From Acidobacteriota bacterium (GTDB lineage Bacteria; Acidobacteriota; Terriglobia; Terriglobales; Acidobacteriaceae), in NCBI GenBank assembly GCA_003225615.1, contig QIAS01000101.1, positions 1-6,617 on the forward strand: 6,617 nucleotides of DNA. The letters are read 5' to 3'. The position numbers and the translations under genes are program-made. Under the pieces are notes generated by a model. It ran no database searches. It saw only the letters and a program-made list of their open reading frames with translations, and was not told the DNA's origin. How positions within the stretch are numbered: the stretch's first letter is position 1; the number at the start of each line of letters is the position of its first letter. This document shows, piece after piece, positions 1 to 5,673 of the stretch.

Positions 1-536
1 CACGCCTGTTCCCCGCTTGTGTAACGCGTGTGGAAGAGGGCATGGAGGTCACCAGCCAGTCCGAGCGGCTGGACAAATACCGGCGCGCAATTCTGGAGTT
101 ACTCTTCACGGAGAGAAATCATATTTGCTCGGTCTGTGTTTCGAACGGGCATTGCGAAATGCAGAGCCTCGCTCAGAAGCTCCAGATTACCCACGTACAT
201 TTCCCTTATCGCTATCCCAAGGCAAAAGTGGACGCTTCTCACGAGCGCTTCGTGGTGGATCACAACCGCTGCATTCTGTGCAACCGCTGTGTTCGCGTAT
301 GCGATGAGATCGAAGGCGCGCATACCTGGGATGTGATGGGGCGCGGCATCGAGGCGCAGGTGATCACGGATTTGAACCAATCCTGGGGAGCATCAGAAAC
401 CTGCACCGGATGCGGCAAATGCGTGCACGTGTGTCCTACAGGCGCGCTTTTTGAAAAAGGCCGGTCGGTCGCCGAAATGCTCAAACGCCGGCAATTCCTG
501 CCTTACCTGACGTTAATGCGGGAGGACCGCGAGTGA
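1..536 (+). CDS. hoxU: Bidirectional [NiFe]-hydrogenase diaphorase subunit HoxU, 5'-truncated by window edge
   Basis: HoxU relays electrons between the NAD(P)-reducing diaphorase (HoxF/E) and the hydrogenase dimer HoxYH in the cytoplasm. The reading frame starts at base 3 and is open to the left edge, so the gene begins outside. The first visible residues ([16 protein letters not shown]) are the end of the N-terminal [2Fe-2S] domain, and the Cys codon at 18-20 fits its last ligand. Next comes the NuoG/HoxU-type His-Cys3 motif (H-x-C-x2-C-x5-C, Cys codons at 126, 135, 153). Two complete ferredoxin-type [4Fe-4S] motifs follow: [11 protein letters not shown] (from 270) and [12 protein letters not shown] (from 402). 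About 177 residues are visible against roughly 240 for the family, so some 60 are missing on the left. The internal GTG (30) and ATG (42) codons are not real starts because homology continues upstream of them. The stretch [15 protein letters not shown] and what follows closely resemble cyanobacterial HoxU as I recall it. The stop overlaps the hoxY start by 4 bases. Confidence 0.95.
   Translation, partial: RLFPACVTRVEEGMEVTSQSERLDKYRRAILELLFTERNHICSVCVSNGHCEMQSLAQKLQITHVHFPYRYPKAKVDASHERFVVDHNRCILCNRCVRVCDEIEGAHTWDVMGRGIEAQVITDLNQSWGASETCTGCGKCVHVCPTGALFEKGRSVAEMLKRRQFLPYLTLMREDRE
520..526 (+). promoter_or_regulatory. Ribosome binding site of hoxY
   Basis: GGGAGGA lies six bases before the GTG at 533, inside the last codons of hoxU. 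It supports the GTG start of hoxY and the GTGA stop/start overlap. Confidence 0.75.
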
Positions 537-1066
537 GCAAGCTTCGTTTGGCGACGGTCTGGTTGGACGGTTGCTCGGGATGCCACATGTCATTCCTCGA
601 CATCGACGAGCGGCTGATTACGCTGGCGGAAAAGGCCGACCTCGTCTACAGCCCGCTGGTGGATACGAAAGAATTTCCTGAGCAGGTCGACATCGCGCTT
701 GTTGAGGGCGCAGTCAGCAGCGAAGCAGACCTTCACAAAATCAAGTTGGTCCGGGAGCGGACGAAGACTCTGATCTCACTCGGCGACTGCGGAATAACCG
801 CCAACGTGCCTTCCATGCGCAATCCCTTCGGAGTCAAAGCGGTCTACGAGAGAGCCTACTTGGAGAACGTGACCCTGGATGCGAGTGTGCCGCAGGAGGT
901 CGTGCCCCCGCTATTGCCGAGGGCGCGTCCGATACACGAGATCGTTCCCGTAGATGTGTTCGTCCCGGGCTGTCCCCCATCGGCTAACGTGATCTGGGAC
1001 CTGATCACCGAGTTGCTCGAGGGCCGCCAACCGGAATTGAGCGGAAAGACGCGGTTTGGAGCTTAA
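533..1066 (+). CDS. hoxY: [NiFe]-hydrogenase small subunit HoxY
   Basis: This is the small subunit of the soluble bidirectional hydrogenase. It holds the proximal [4Fe-4S] cluster that passes electrons between the HoxH active site and HoxU. At 177 residues it matches the short HoxY type, which lacks the twin-arginine signal and the extra clusters of membrane-bound small subunits. The four cluster ligands are all visible: C14 and C17 ([12 protein letters not shown]), C86 ([16 protein letters not shown]) and C147 ([10 protein letters not shown]). The start is GTG at 533, overlapping the hoxU stop (GTGA) and backed by GGGAGGA. The stop TAA overlaps the hoxH ATG by one base (TAATG). The motifs match cyanobacterial HoxY closely, which with HoxU and HoxH points to group 3d rather than the F420-reducing or sulfhydrogenase groups. 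Nothing is missing or odd in the protein. Confidence 0.96.
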   Translation: MSKLRLATVWLDGCSGCHMSFLDIDERLITLAEKADLVYSPLVDTKEFPEQVDIALVEGAVSSEADLHKIKLVRERTKTLISLGDCGITANVPSMRNPFGVKAVYERAYLENVTLDASVPQEVVPPLLPRARPIHEIVPVDVFVPGCPPSANVIWDLITELLEGRQPELSGKTRFGA

Positions 1067-2499
1067 TGGCCGAAGCAGGCAGGACGATCGTTATTGACCC
1101 AGTCACTCGCATCGAGGGGCATGCCAAAATCACTCTTCACTTGAACGAGGAAGGCCGGGTGGAAGACGCCCGCTTGCACATCACCCAATTCCGTGGTTTC
1201 GAGAAATTCTGCGAGGGCCGTCCGTTTTCGGAGATGCCATCCCTGATGGCGCGGATTTGCGGTATCTGCCCCGTCAGCCACCTCATGGCTTCAGCCAAAG
1301 CCTGTGATGCGCTGCTCGCCGTGCGCATCCCGCCCACCGCTGAAAAACTGCGCCGCATCTTTGGGCTGGCACAGGTTCTGCAGTCACATGCGCTCAGTTT
1401 CTTTCACCTTTCCTCGCCTGACCTGCTTCTGGGAATGGATTCTGATCCGGCGAAACGAAATATTTTCGGCGTGCTGGAGAAAAATCCCAACCTGGCGAAA
1501 AATGGCATCCGGCTCCGGCAATTCGGCCAGCAAATCATCGAACGGCTGGGCGGAAAACGCATACATCCGGCATGGGTGGTTCCGGGCGGAGTCAGCGAGC
1601 CACTCTCTGTGGAGAATCGCGACGCGATGTTGCGCAATATTCCGGAGGTGCTCGGAATTGCCGAACTTACCCTGGAGTGGTTCAAGAGCACGACGGAGAA
1701 GCTGCGCGAGGAAATTGGCTCGTTTGGAAATTTCCCAACGCTTTTTATGGCGATCGTTAAAGAGAATGGCGGGCTTACCTTTTACGACGGCAAGATTCGC
1801 ATCGTGGATGCCAGTGGGAATGTGGTCGCGAGTGCGCTTGAGCCGGCCCGCTATCCGGAGTACATCGGAGAAAAGGTCGAGCCCTGGAGCTACCTGAAAT
1901 CCACCTATTACCGGCCCAAAGGTTTTCCCGAGGGAATCTACCGGGTCGGACCGCTGGCGCGTTTGAATGTGGCCGACCACTGCGGCACCCGGCGCGCCGA
2001 TCAGGAATTGGCCGAGTTTCACGAATTGCAGCGTACCGCCGTGCTGAGTTCGTTTTACTACCATCACGCGCGGCTCATTGAGATGCTGTACTGTATTGAG
2101 CGCTTGCAGCAACTGCTGGATGATCCGCAAATCCTTTGCAAGCACGTGCGTGCTTTCGCCCGCCCCAATAGTTTCGAAGGCGTTGGGGCTGCTGAGGCGC
2201 CGCGGGGGACACTTTTCCACCACTACAAAATTGACGAGCAGGGACTCATCCGCTGGGTAAACCTGGTGATCGCCACGGGACATAACAGTCTTGCAATGAA
2301 TCGCAGCATTCTGCAGGTGGCAAGGCATTTTGTGCGCGCGGACCGCTTGGAAGACGGCATGCTGAACCGCGTGGAAGCCGTCATTCGTACCTACGATCCC
2401 TGTTTGAGTTGCTCAACCCATGCCGCGGGACAAATGGCCCTACGCATCCAGTTGCTGGATTACGACGGCCAGCTCTTGGATGAGGTCAGCCGCCCTTGA
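1066..2499 (+). CDS. hoxH: [NiFe]-hydrogenase large subunit HoxH
   Basis: HoxH is the catalytic subunit; it carries the Ni-Fe site where H2 is split or formed (H2 = 2H+ + 2e-, coupled to NAD(P)+/NAD(P)H through HoxUF). It has 477 residues, the normal family length. The N-terminal signature is present ([11 protein letters not shown] and [10 protein letters not shown], nickel ligands C65 and C68), as is the C-terminal signature [10 protein letters not shown] (C446, C449). By family rule the maturation protease cuts after H452, releasing a peptide of about 25 residues (453-477). Other family blocks are clear: [38 protein letters not shown] and [17 protein letters not shown] at 1066 overlaps the hoxY stop by one base, and a short GGAG (1058-1061) precedes it. 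The stop TGA overlaps the TTG start of the protease gene by four bases. All active-site residues expected of a working enzyme are intact. Confidence 0.97.
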   Translation: MAEAGRTIVIDPVTRIEGHAKITLHLNEEGRVEDARLHITQFRGFEKFCEGRPFSEMPSLMARICGICPVSHLMASAKACDALLAVRIPPTAEKLRRIFGLAQVLQSHALSFFHLSSPDLLLGMDSDPAKRNIFGVLEKNPNLAKNGIRLRQFGQQIIERLGGKRIHPAWVVPGGVSEPLSVENRDAMLRNIPEVLGIAELTLEWFKSTTEKLREEIGSFGNFPTLFMAIVKENGGLTFYDGKIRIVDASGNVVASALEPARYPEYIGEKVEPWSYLKSTYYRPKGFPEGIYRVGPLARLNVADHCGTRRADQELAEFHELQRTAVLSSFYYHHARLIEMLYCIERLQQLLDDPQILCKHVRAFARPNSFEGVGAAEAPRGTLFHHYKIDEQGLIRWVNLVIATGHNSLAMNRSILQVARHFVRADRLEDGMLNRVEAVIRTYDPCLSCSTHAAGQMALRIQLLDYDGQLLDEVSRP

Positions 2500-2969
2500 G
2501 CAAAGATGAAGCGACGACTGTGCTCCCACTACTAATTATTGGCTACGGTAATTCGCTGCGCAGCGACGATGGGCTGGGCTGGCATGTTACCCAGGAGTTG
2601 TTGCGGACTGTTGATTCAGCTGGGGTGGAGATCATCAGTTGCGGCCAGTTGACGGCGGATCTTGCCGAGCCCATCAGCCATGCAGGCCAGGTGCTTTTCA
2701 TTGATGCTGCGCACTCCGGGCCTGCCGGCCAAGTGATCTGCAAGAGGGTAACTCCCACGTCTGAAGCGGCCGCTTTTTCCCACCAACTCTCACCAGAAGC
2801 GCTGCTGGGGATCACGTTGGTTCTTTTTGGCGCCTGCCCCGAGGCGACTCTGTTCTCAATTGCTGGCCAGTCTTTCGAGTTCGGCGACTCCCTGTCCCCC
2901 CCAGTAGCGAACTGCATGCCTGCGCTGATCTCTCGGATTAAAGAATTTATGGTCGAATGCGAGAAGTAG
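2496..2969 (+). CDS. hoxW: Hydrogenase maturation protease (HoxW/HyaD-type, peptidase family M52)
   Basis: This is the endopeptidase that removes the C-terminal tail of the hydrogenase large subunit once nickel is in place, closing the active site. Its 157 residues fit the family. The N-terminal motif IIGYGNSLRSDDGLG is visible, and D25, D70 (LFIDAAHSG) and H96 (FSHQLSP) sit where the HybD/HycI nickel-sensing acidic-acidic-His triad is expected. The first acid is Asp, as I recall for HycI, rather than Glu as in HybD. The start is TTG at 2496, overlapping the hoxH stop (TTGA), with GAGG at 2482-2485 upstream. A GTG at 2520 is possible but has no convincing ribosome site. Overlap with hoxH makes HoxH the obvious substrate. 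The symbol hoxW rests on family and position. Confidence 0.92.
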   Translation: MSKDEATTVLPLLIIGYGNSLRSDDGLGWHVTQELLRTVDSAGVEIISCGQLTADLAEPISHAGQVLFIDAAHSGPAGQVICKRVTPTSEAAAFSHQLSPEALLGITLVLFGACPEATLFSIAGQSFEFGDSLSPPVANCMPALISRIKEFMVECEK

Positions 2970-3005
2970 CCGTGTTTTGAGAGTGGCACTTTCGGGGTAT
3001 TCGTC

Positions 3006-3021
3006 TGGCACATCGGTGCCA
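3006..3021. repeat. Short inverted repeat downstream of hoxW
   Basis: TGGCAC-ATCG-GTGCCA is a perfect six-base-pair hairpin 37 bases after the hoxW stop. It has no adjacent T-run, so it is at best an auxiliary 3'-end structure of the hox transcript. Confidence 0.35.
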
Positions 3022-3083
3022 TTCCATTACATCAGGTTGGGATTTAACTTTTCTCTCGAGCAGTTCTGGGGGAGGGCTGCCCG

Positions 3084-3126
3084 GGCGTCTTCGACTCGAA
3101 AGAGTCGGGACGCCTGTTTAATTTTT
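3084..3126 (+). terminator. Intrinsic terminator between convergent hoxW and the PEBP gene
   Basis: An inner six-pair stem (3092-3097 with 3102-3107) is capped by a GAAA tetraloop. An outer stem GGCGT/ACGCC (3084-3088 with 3110-3114) extends it through a small internal loop. T-rich TGTTTAATTTTT follows at 3115-3126. The site lies between the 3' ends of convergent operons, where a terminator for the hox transcript is expected. On the minus strand the tract after the stem is not T-rich, so I call it for the + strand only. The rest of the 2970-3170 gap shows no convincing gene. Confidence 0.65.
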
Positions 3127-3170
3127 CGGCTGAATTTTCCGAAGTTGCCGCCGCTCGATCCCAGGCCTTC

Positions 3171-3632
3171 CTAACGCTTGTACCGTCCCATCCACTCTGC
3201 TTTTCCCAGGATGTGTGCTTGCATCGCGCGCTCTACTTCGCCTCTGCCAGCGCCTGCTTTAAGGTTCAATCTCGCGTCGAGAGCGTAGAGCTTGAAGTAG
3301 TAGCGGTGCGGTTTTCCGGGAGGCGGGCAAGGGCCGTTGTACCCGATCTTCCGAAAATCATTGCGGCCCTGACGGGCGCCGTTGGGGAGTTCTTCCTGCT
3401 TGCTGATTCCTTCCTGAAGGTTCTTTACATCGCCTGGAAGGTCATACAACACCCAGTGCGTCCAGGTGCCGGCGGGCGCATCTGGATCGTCTGCGATGAG
3501 CGCGAAAGCCTTGCTGTTAGCCGGCGGGTCCTGCCAGGAAAGCTCGGGGGAAACGTCCGCGCCGTCGCAAGTGAATTTCTTGGGAATGTCACCTTCGTTT
3601 GGGAAACTCTTGCTGGAAAGCGCGAATGCCAT
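3171..3632 (-). CDS. YbhB/YbcL family Raf kinase inhibitor-like protein (PEBP fold)
   Basis: This is a small protein of the phosphatidylethanolamine-binding protein superfamily, whose bacterial members (YbhB, YbcL) have no well-established ligand or reaction. The 153 residues match YbhB length. Family signatures are clear: DDPDAPAGTWTHWVLYDLP (residues 48-66, with the anion-pocket Asp and His59) and GYNGPCPPPGKPHRYYFKLY (97-116). ATG at 3632 is preceded by AGGAGGA at good spacing, which fixes the start. With this start there is no signal peptide, so the product should be cytoplasmic like YbhB. It lies downstream of the TonB-type gene on the same strand with a gap of about 160 bases, so co-transcription is possible but not shown. 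The end faces hoxW convergently. Confidence 0.93.
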   Translation of the reverse strand: MAFALSSKSFPNEGDIPKKFTCDGADVSPELSWQDPPANSKAFALIADDPDAPAGTWTHWVLYDLPGDVKNLQEGISKQEELPNGARQGRNDFRKIGYNGPCPPPGKPHRYYFKLYALDARLNLKAGAGRGEVERAMQAHILGKAEWMGRYKR

Positions 3633-3775
3633 GGCGTGTCCTCCTGCAGGTGGGGGGTGGAATCATCGTGGACCACGCGGCCGTTCGCCGCCAGGCTGAG
3701 ATTAAGCGCGAGAATGCCGAGGCAAATCGCGAGGCCTGCGAGAGCCTTCGAATAGGATGCTTTCAGGCCGTGCAT
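3633..3775 (-). other. Signal-peptide-like reading frame just upstream of the PEBP gene
   Basis: From ATG at 3775 (or GTG at 3781) the minus strand encodes MHGLKASYSKALAG followed by a hydrophobic run (LAICLGILALNLSLAA) and a polar segment. This looks like a Sec signal peptide. The frame continues beyond 3632 only as an out-of-frame shadow of the PEBP gene, ending at 3425, where its composition is implausible. No ribosome site is clear before either start. It could be a remnant of a secreted fusion, a short leader, or chance. Confidence 0.25.
3639..3645 (-). promoter_or_regulatory. Ribosome binding site of the PEBP-family gene
   Basis: On the minus strand this reads AGGAGGA, six bases before the ATG at 3632. 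It is a near-perfect Shine-Dalgarno and decides the start against a longer reading in another frame that carries a signal-peptide-like segment. Confidence 0.75.
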
Positions 3776-3792
3776 AAACACTTGTGAAAGGT

Positions 3793-4275
3793 TCAGTTGG
3801 TGGAAATCGTGAAATTCACGGTGATGCGGGCTTGTGTCTCCACGGGATCTTTACCCTCATAATAAGGCTTGAACCGCCATTGCTTGACCGCCTCGCGGGC
3901 TGCTACTGCCAGAATGGCAGGCCCACTAAGTACCTGGAGGTCTTGGATGGTTCCCTCGCGGCTGATCAAGGCCTGCATCAGCACCGAGCCTTGGACTTTC
4001 ATCTGTCGCGCCAGGAGAGGGTAATCCGGACTCACCGGACGGACCAACGCCAAGCTGGCGTTCGGGGACAGACGCACCCGCTCGGCCGCTGAGGTTGCAG
4101 GACCGCTGACCAGGTTCGCGCTGACCGCCTCACCCGCGGGTTGAGGAGCCGTTCCAGGTTGTAATTCCACCTTGACTGAGTTGCTTCCCGGATGCACAAC
4201 CCGGTGCTGATCCCCCGCGACCACCTCCACCTCCAAAGGCGGGAGGGCAGCGCGGTTGGTTACGACTGGCGCCAT
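3793..4275 (-). CDS. Energy transducer TonB, C-terminal part of a frameshifted gene
   Basis: TonB-family proteins span the inner membrane and use the proton-motive force to energise outer-membrane transporters. Residues about 81-158 of this open frame are a TonB C-terminal domain: PDYPLLARQMKVQGSV, then SREGTIQDLQVLSG, then AVKQWRFKPYYEGKDPVETQ and a final strand ITVNFTIS. Before it lies a Pro/Ala/Val-rich linker typical of the periplasmic spacer. The piece has no membrane anchor and its ATG (4275) has no good ribosome site. The same frame continues upstream as Q-V-Q-E-A-L-S-A-P-A-A-K-T-S-P-P-E, which joins smoothly to the neighbouring frame that holds the anchor. I therefore read 3793-4595 as one gene with a one-base shift near 4330-4340, either a real lesion or a sequencing error. 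Confidence 0.85.
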   Translation of the reverse strand: MAPVVTNRAALPPLEVEVVAGDQHRVVHPGSNSVKVELQPGTAPQPAGEAVSANLVSGPATSAAERVRLSPNASLALVRPVSPDYPLLARQMKVQGSVLMQALISREGTIQDLQVLSGPAILAVAAREAVKQWRFKPYYEGKDPVETQARITVNFTISTN

Positions 4276-4595
4276 CTCAGCTTCTGGAGGTGACGTCTTG
4301 GCAGCGGGAGCAGAGAGTGCTTCCTGGACCTGGCGGCAGGGACTACGGTCTTCTGCCCTGGAGTAACCGTCTGAGGCGGACTCGCTGTTTCAGCCGAGTC
4401 GACTTGGTCTTCTTCTGCGGATTCAGGACCGAAAAGCCCCGCTATCCAGAAATCCCGGTCTTTGATCAGGAGCATCGCTAGCGCCACCAATAACAAAGCC
4501 AGGGCAACAATCATTCTGCGACGCTGGCGCTCCTGATGTTCCGGAGAGTCCAAGCCGACATGTTCCGCCAGCGGTTCGGACTTCTGCTCAATCAT
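4260..4595 (-). CDS. Membrane-anchor part of the same frameshifted TonB-family gene
   Basis: This holds the N-terminal portion of the TonB-type transducer. From ATG at 4595 it encodes a short charged cytoplasmic tail, a basic patch (RQRRR, residues 23-27), one membrane helix (MIVALALLLVALAMLLI, about 28-44) and an acidic/Pro-rich periplasmic linker (ESAEEDQVDSAETASPPQ). This is the N-in, one-pass layout of TonB. After about residue 88 the frame becomes Arg/Lys/Leu-rich (RSRKHSLLPLPRRHLQKLRW) and stops at 4260, which is unlike a TonB linker; the alternative frame at the same place is Pro/Ala/Glu-rich and leads into the TonB domain. An upstream ATG at 4679 is open but adds an unlikely extension. 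The 4595 start has GGAGG 11 bases before it. It is divergent from the Crp-type regulator, with CRP-like sites between them. Confidence 0.8.
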   Translation of the reverse strand: MIEQKSEPLAEHVGLDSPEHQERQRRRMIVALALLLVALAMLLIKDRDFWIAGLFGPESAEEDQVDSAETASPPQTVTPGQKTVVPAARSRKHSLLPLPRRHLQKLRWRQS

Positions 4596-4606
4596 GGGTA
4601 TAGTTT

Positions 4607-4611
4607 CCTCC
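4607..4611 (-). promoter_or_regulatory. Ribosome binding site of the TonB-type gene
   Basis: On the minus strand this reads GGAGG, 11 bases before the ATG at 4595. It supports that start over the upstream ATG at 4679. Confidence 0.6.
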
Positions 4612-4686
4612 CGCGCAGGTAGGGGAGTTCCGCTTAGTATGCCCTGAAACCGCCTGAGAAGCCAGCACCAAGGTGACAAACCGGCT

Positions 4687-4702
4687 TGTGAGGGAGGTCA
4701 CA
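4687..4702. promoter_or_regulatory. CRP-type operator 1, TGTGA-N6-TCACA
   Basis: TGTGA-GGGAGG-TCACA is a perfect match to the CRP consensus half-sites with the standard six-base spacer. It lies upstream of the TonB-type gene, roughly 60-70 bases before a weak -10-like CATACT (minus strand, 4641-4636), a plausible activator position. That promoter reading is speculative. Confidence 0.7.
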
Positions 4703-4708
4703 TTCAGC

Positions 4709-4724
4709 TGTGCCTCATGTCACA
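4709..4724. promoter_or_regulatory. CRP-type operator 2, TGTGC-N6-TCACA
   Basis: TGTGC-CTCATG-TCACA has one mismatch to TGTGA-N6-TCACA. Its centre is 22 bases from operator 1, about two helical turns, so dimers on both sites would sit on nearly the same DNA face. Confidence 0.65.
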
Positions 4725-4756
4725 GCGTCCTGTTCCCGGGAGGCGGACACTGATGT

Positions 4757-4772
4757 TGTGACGTTCGTCACA
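4757..4772. promoter_or_regulatory. CRP-type operator 3, TGTGA-N6-TCACA
   Basis: TGTGA-CGTTCG-TCACA is a perfect consensus match; the palindrome even extends inward to TGTGAC/GTCACA. It is about 87 bases before the GTG of the Crp-type gene at 4859 and 48 bases from operator 2. Confidence 0.72.
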
Positions 4773-4784
4773 TGAGGCCCGCTC

Positions 4785-4846
4785 GTCACAGCGGGGGCGC
4801 ATGAACAGAGCGGGAAGCCGCCCTCGGGTCTCGGGAGAAGGTCACA
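4785..4846. promoter_or_regulatory. Two additional GTCACA half-sites before the Crp-type gene
   Basis: GTCACA occurs at 4785-4790 and again at 4841-4846, the latter just before the ribosome-site region and GTG start of the regulator. Neither has a good partner half-site at N6 spacing. They may be weak or half-occupied sites for autoregulation. Confidence 0.3.
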
Positions 4847-4858
4847 GGGGGGTGGTTT

Positions 4859-5581
4859 GTGCTCTCACCTTATGGACTCGACATTATAGAAAGCTGTCTT
4901 ACCTGCAAGATGCGCGTAGACCGCATTTTCTGCGACTTGCCTACCGCCGACCTGCAGGCCTTTGAAACCATCAAATATGCCACCGCCTACCCGAAAGGGG
5001 CGGTTCTATTTGTCGAGGGGCAGGCGCCTCGCGGCCTATTTGTGCTATGCAAAGGCCGGGTAAAGCTCTCTATCTGCGCTAGCGATGGCAAAACGCTGAT
5101 CCTGAAAATTGCCGATCCGGGAGAAGTGCTCGGACTAAGCGCCACAGTTAGCGGCAAACCTTACGAACTCACCGCGGAGACCATCGATCCCTGCCAGGTG
5201 AACTTTGTTAAGAGAGAGGACTTTCTCCGTTTCCTGAAGGAACACGGCGACGCCTGCTTCAAAGTCGCCGAGCAGCTCAGCGACAAATACAACACCGCCT
5301 GTCATGAGGTGCGTTCGCTGGGCTTGTCGCATTCGGCAGGTGAAAAGCTGGCGAAGCTGCTTTTGGAATGGACTTCAAAAAATGGCGAGGCGAGCAAGCA
5401 GGAGCCGCGTCTGAAGCTGGCACTTACTCATGAAGAAATTGCGCAGATGATCGGGACCTCGCGGGAGACCGTGACCCGCCTCTTTGCCGACCTCAAAAAA
5501 CGGCAGATCGTCCAAGCGAAAGGCTCGACACTGCTGATTCGCAACAAGGCGGCCCTCCGAACTATCGCAAGCAACGGATAA
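4859..5581 (+). CDS. Crp/Fnr family transcriptional regulator, full length
   Basis: A dimeric sensor-regulator of 240 residues. It has an N-terminal cyclic-nucleotide-like beta-roll (about 25-125), a dimerisation helix (about 126-155) and a C-terminal winged helix (about 158-235). The recognition helix SRETVTRLF places R202, E203 and R207 where E. coli CRP has R180, E181 and R185, the residues that read TGTGA, so the nearby TGTGA-N6-TCACA palindromes fit it. The pocket lacks the Arg-Ser/Thr-Ala phosphate cassette of cAMP binders (it reads GEVLGLSATVSGKPYELTAE), so cAMP is unlikely. Cysteines C13, C16, C25 (C-x2-C-x8-C) and C112, which aligns with FNR C122, suggest an Fe-S or redox sensor; the spacing differs from FNR (C-x2-C-x5-C). 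The start is GTG at 4859 after a G-rich tract (4847-4855). M18 is an alternative start but would remove two of the cysteines. The stop lies 92 bases before the paralogue's ATG. Confidence 0.92.
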   Translation: MLSPYGLDIIESCLTCKMRVDRIFCDLPTADLQAFETIKYATAYPKGAVLFVEGQAPRGLFVLCKGRVKLSICASDGKTLILKIADPGEVLGLSATVSGKPYELTAETIDPCQVNFVKREDFLRFLKEHGDACFKVAEQLSDKYNTACHEVRSLGLSHSAGEKLAKLLLEWTSKNGEASKQEPRLKLALTHEEIAQMIGTSRETVTRLFADLKKRQIVQAKGSTLLIRNKAALRTIASNG

Positions 5582-5612
5582 CCGGGAGTTGATCCCGAGG
5601 GCTGTGCCAGTG

Positions 5613-5630
5613 GTCACCCTGCGGGGTGAC
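5613..5630. repeat. Inverted repeat between the two Crp-type genes
   Basis: GTCACCC-TGCG-GGGTGAC is a perfect seven-pair hairpin 31 bases after the upstream regulator's stop. No T-run follows, so it is not an ordinary terminator. Its right arm shares GTGA with the CRP-like site at 5625-5640, so the two may simply overlap. Confidence 0.45.
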
Positions 5631-5640
5631 TGCAATCACT
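5625..5640. promoter_or_regulatory. CRP-type operator 4, core GTGA-N6-TCAC
   Basis: GGTGA-CTGCAA-TCACT has the perfect inner core GTGA-N6-TCAC with only the outermost base of each half-site off consensus. It lies 34 bases before the ATG at 5674 of the truncated paralogue. It argues that this stretch is regulatory rather than coding from the GTG at 5626. Confidence 0.5.
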
Positions 5641-5673
5641 GTTTTCTCTCCGCGTCTGGCATATCACAGCATT

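Noticed and set aside
1304..1897. 197-residue + frame inside hoxH
   Set aside because: Trp/Arg/Cys-rich translation in an alternate frame of a well-supported gene; no family features.
1384..2328. 314-residue open frame on the minus strand opposite hoxH
   Set aside because: It is fully antisense to hoxH, whose + frame carries all catalytic motifs. The antisense product shows no recognisable domain and is a codon-bias shadow.
2543..3022. 159-residue minus-strand frame opposite hoxW
   Set aside because: Overlaps a protease gene with clear active-site motifs; no ribosome site or domain of its own.
2977..3174. 65-residue + frame in the gap after hoxW
   Set aside because: It runs through the terminator hairpin at 3084-3126, has no ribosome site and no protein-like pattern.
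3213..3755. 180-residue + frame opposite the PEBP gene
   Set aside because: Antisense to a gene with PEBP signatures and a strong ribosome site; no domain of its own.
3808..3820. Palindrome CGTGAAATTCACG resembling an operator
   Set aside because: It encodes the conserved last strand of the TonB domain (TVNFT) and has a three-base rather than six-base spacer, so it is probably chance.
5626..5673. GTG at 5626 as the start of the truncated Crp-type gene
   Set aside because: It lies inside the GTGA-N6-TCAC palindrome, lacks a ribosome site, and adds 16 residues with no match to the paralogue; ATG 5674 is preferred though not proven.
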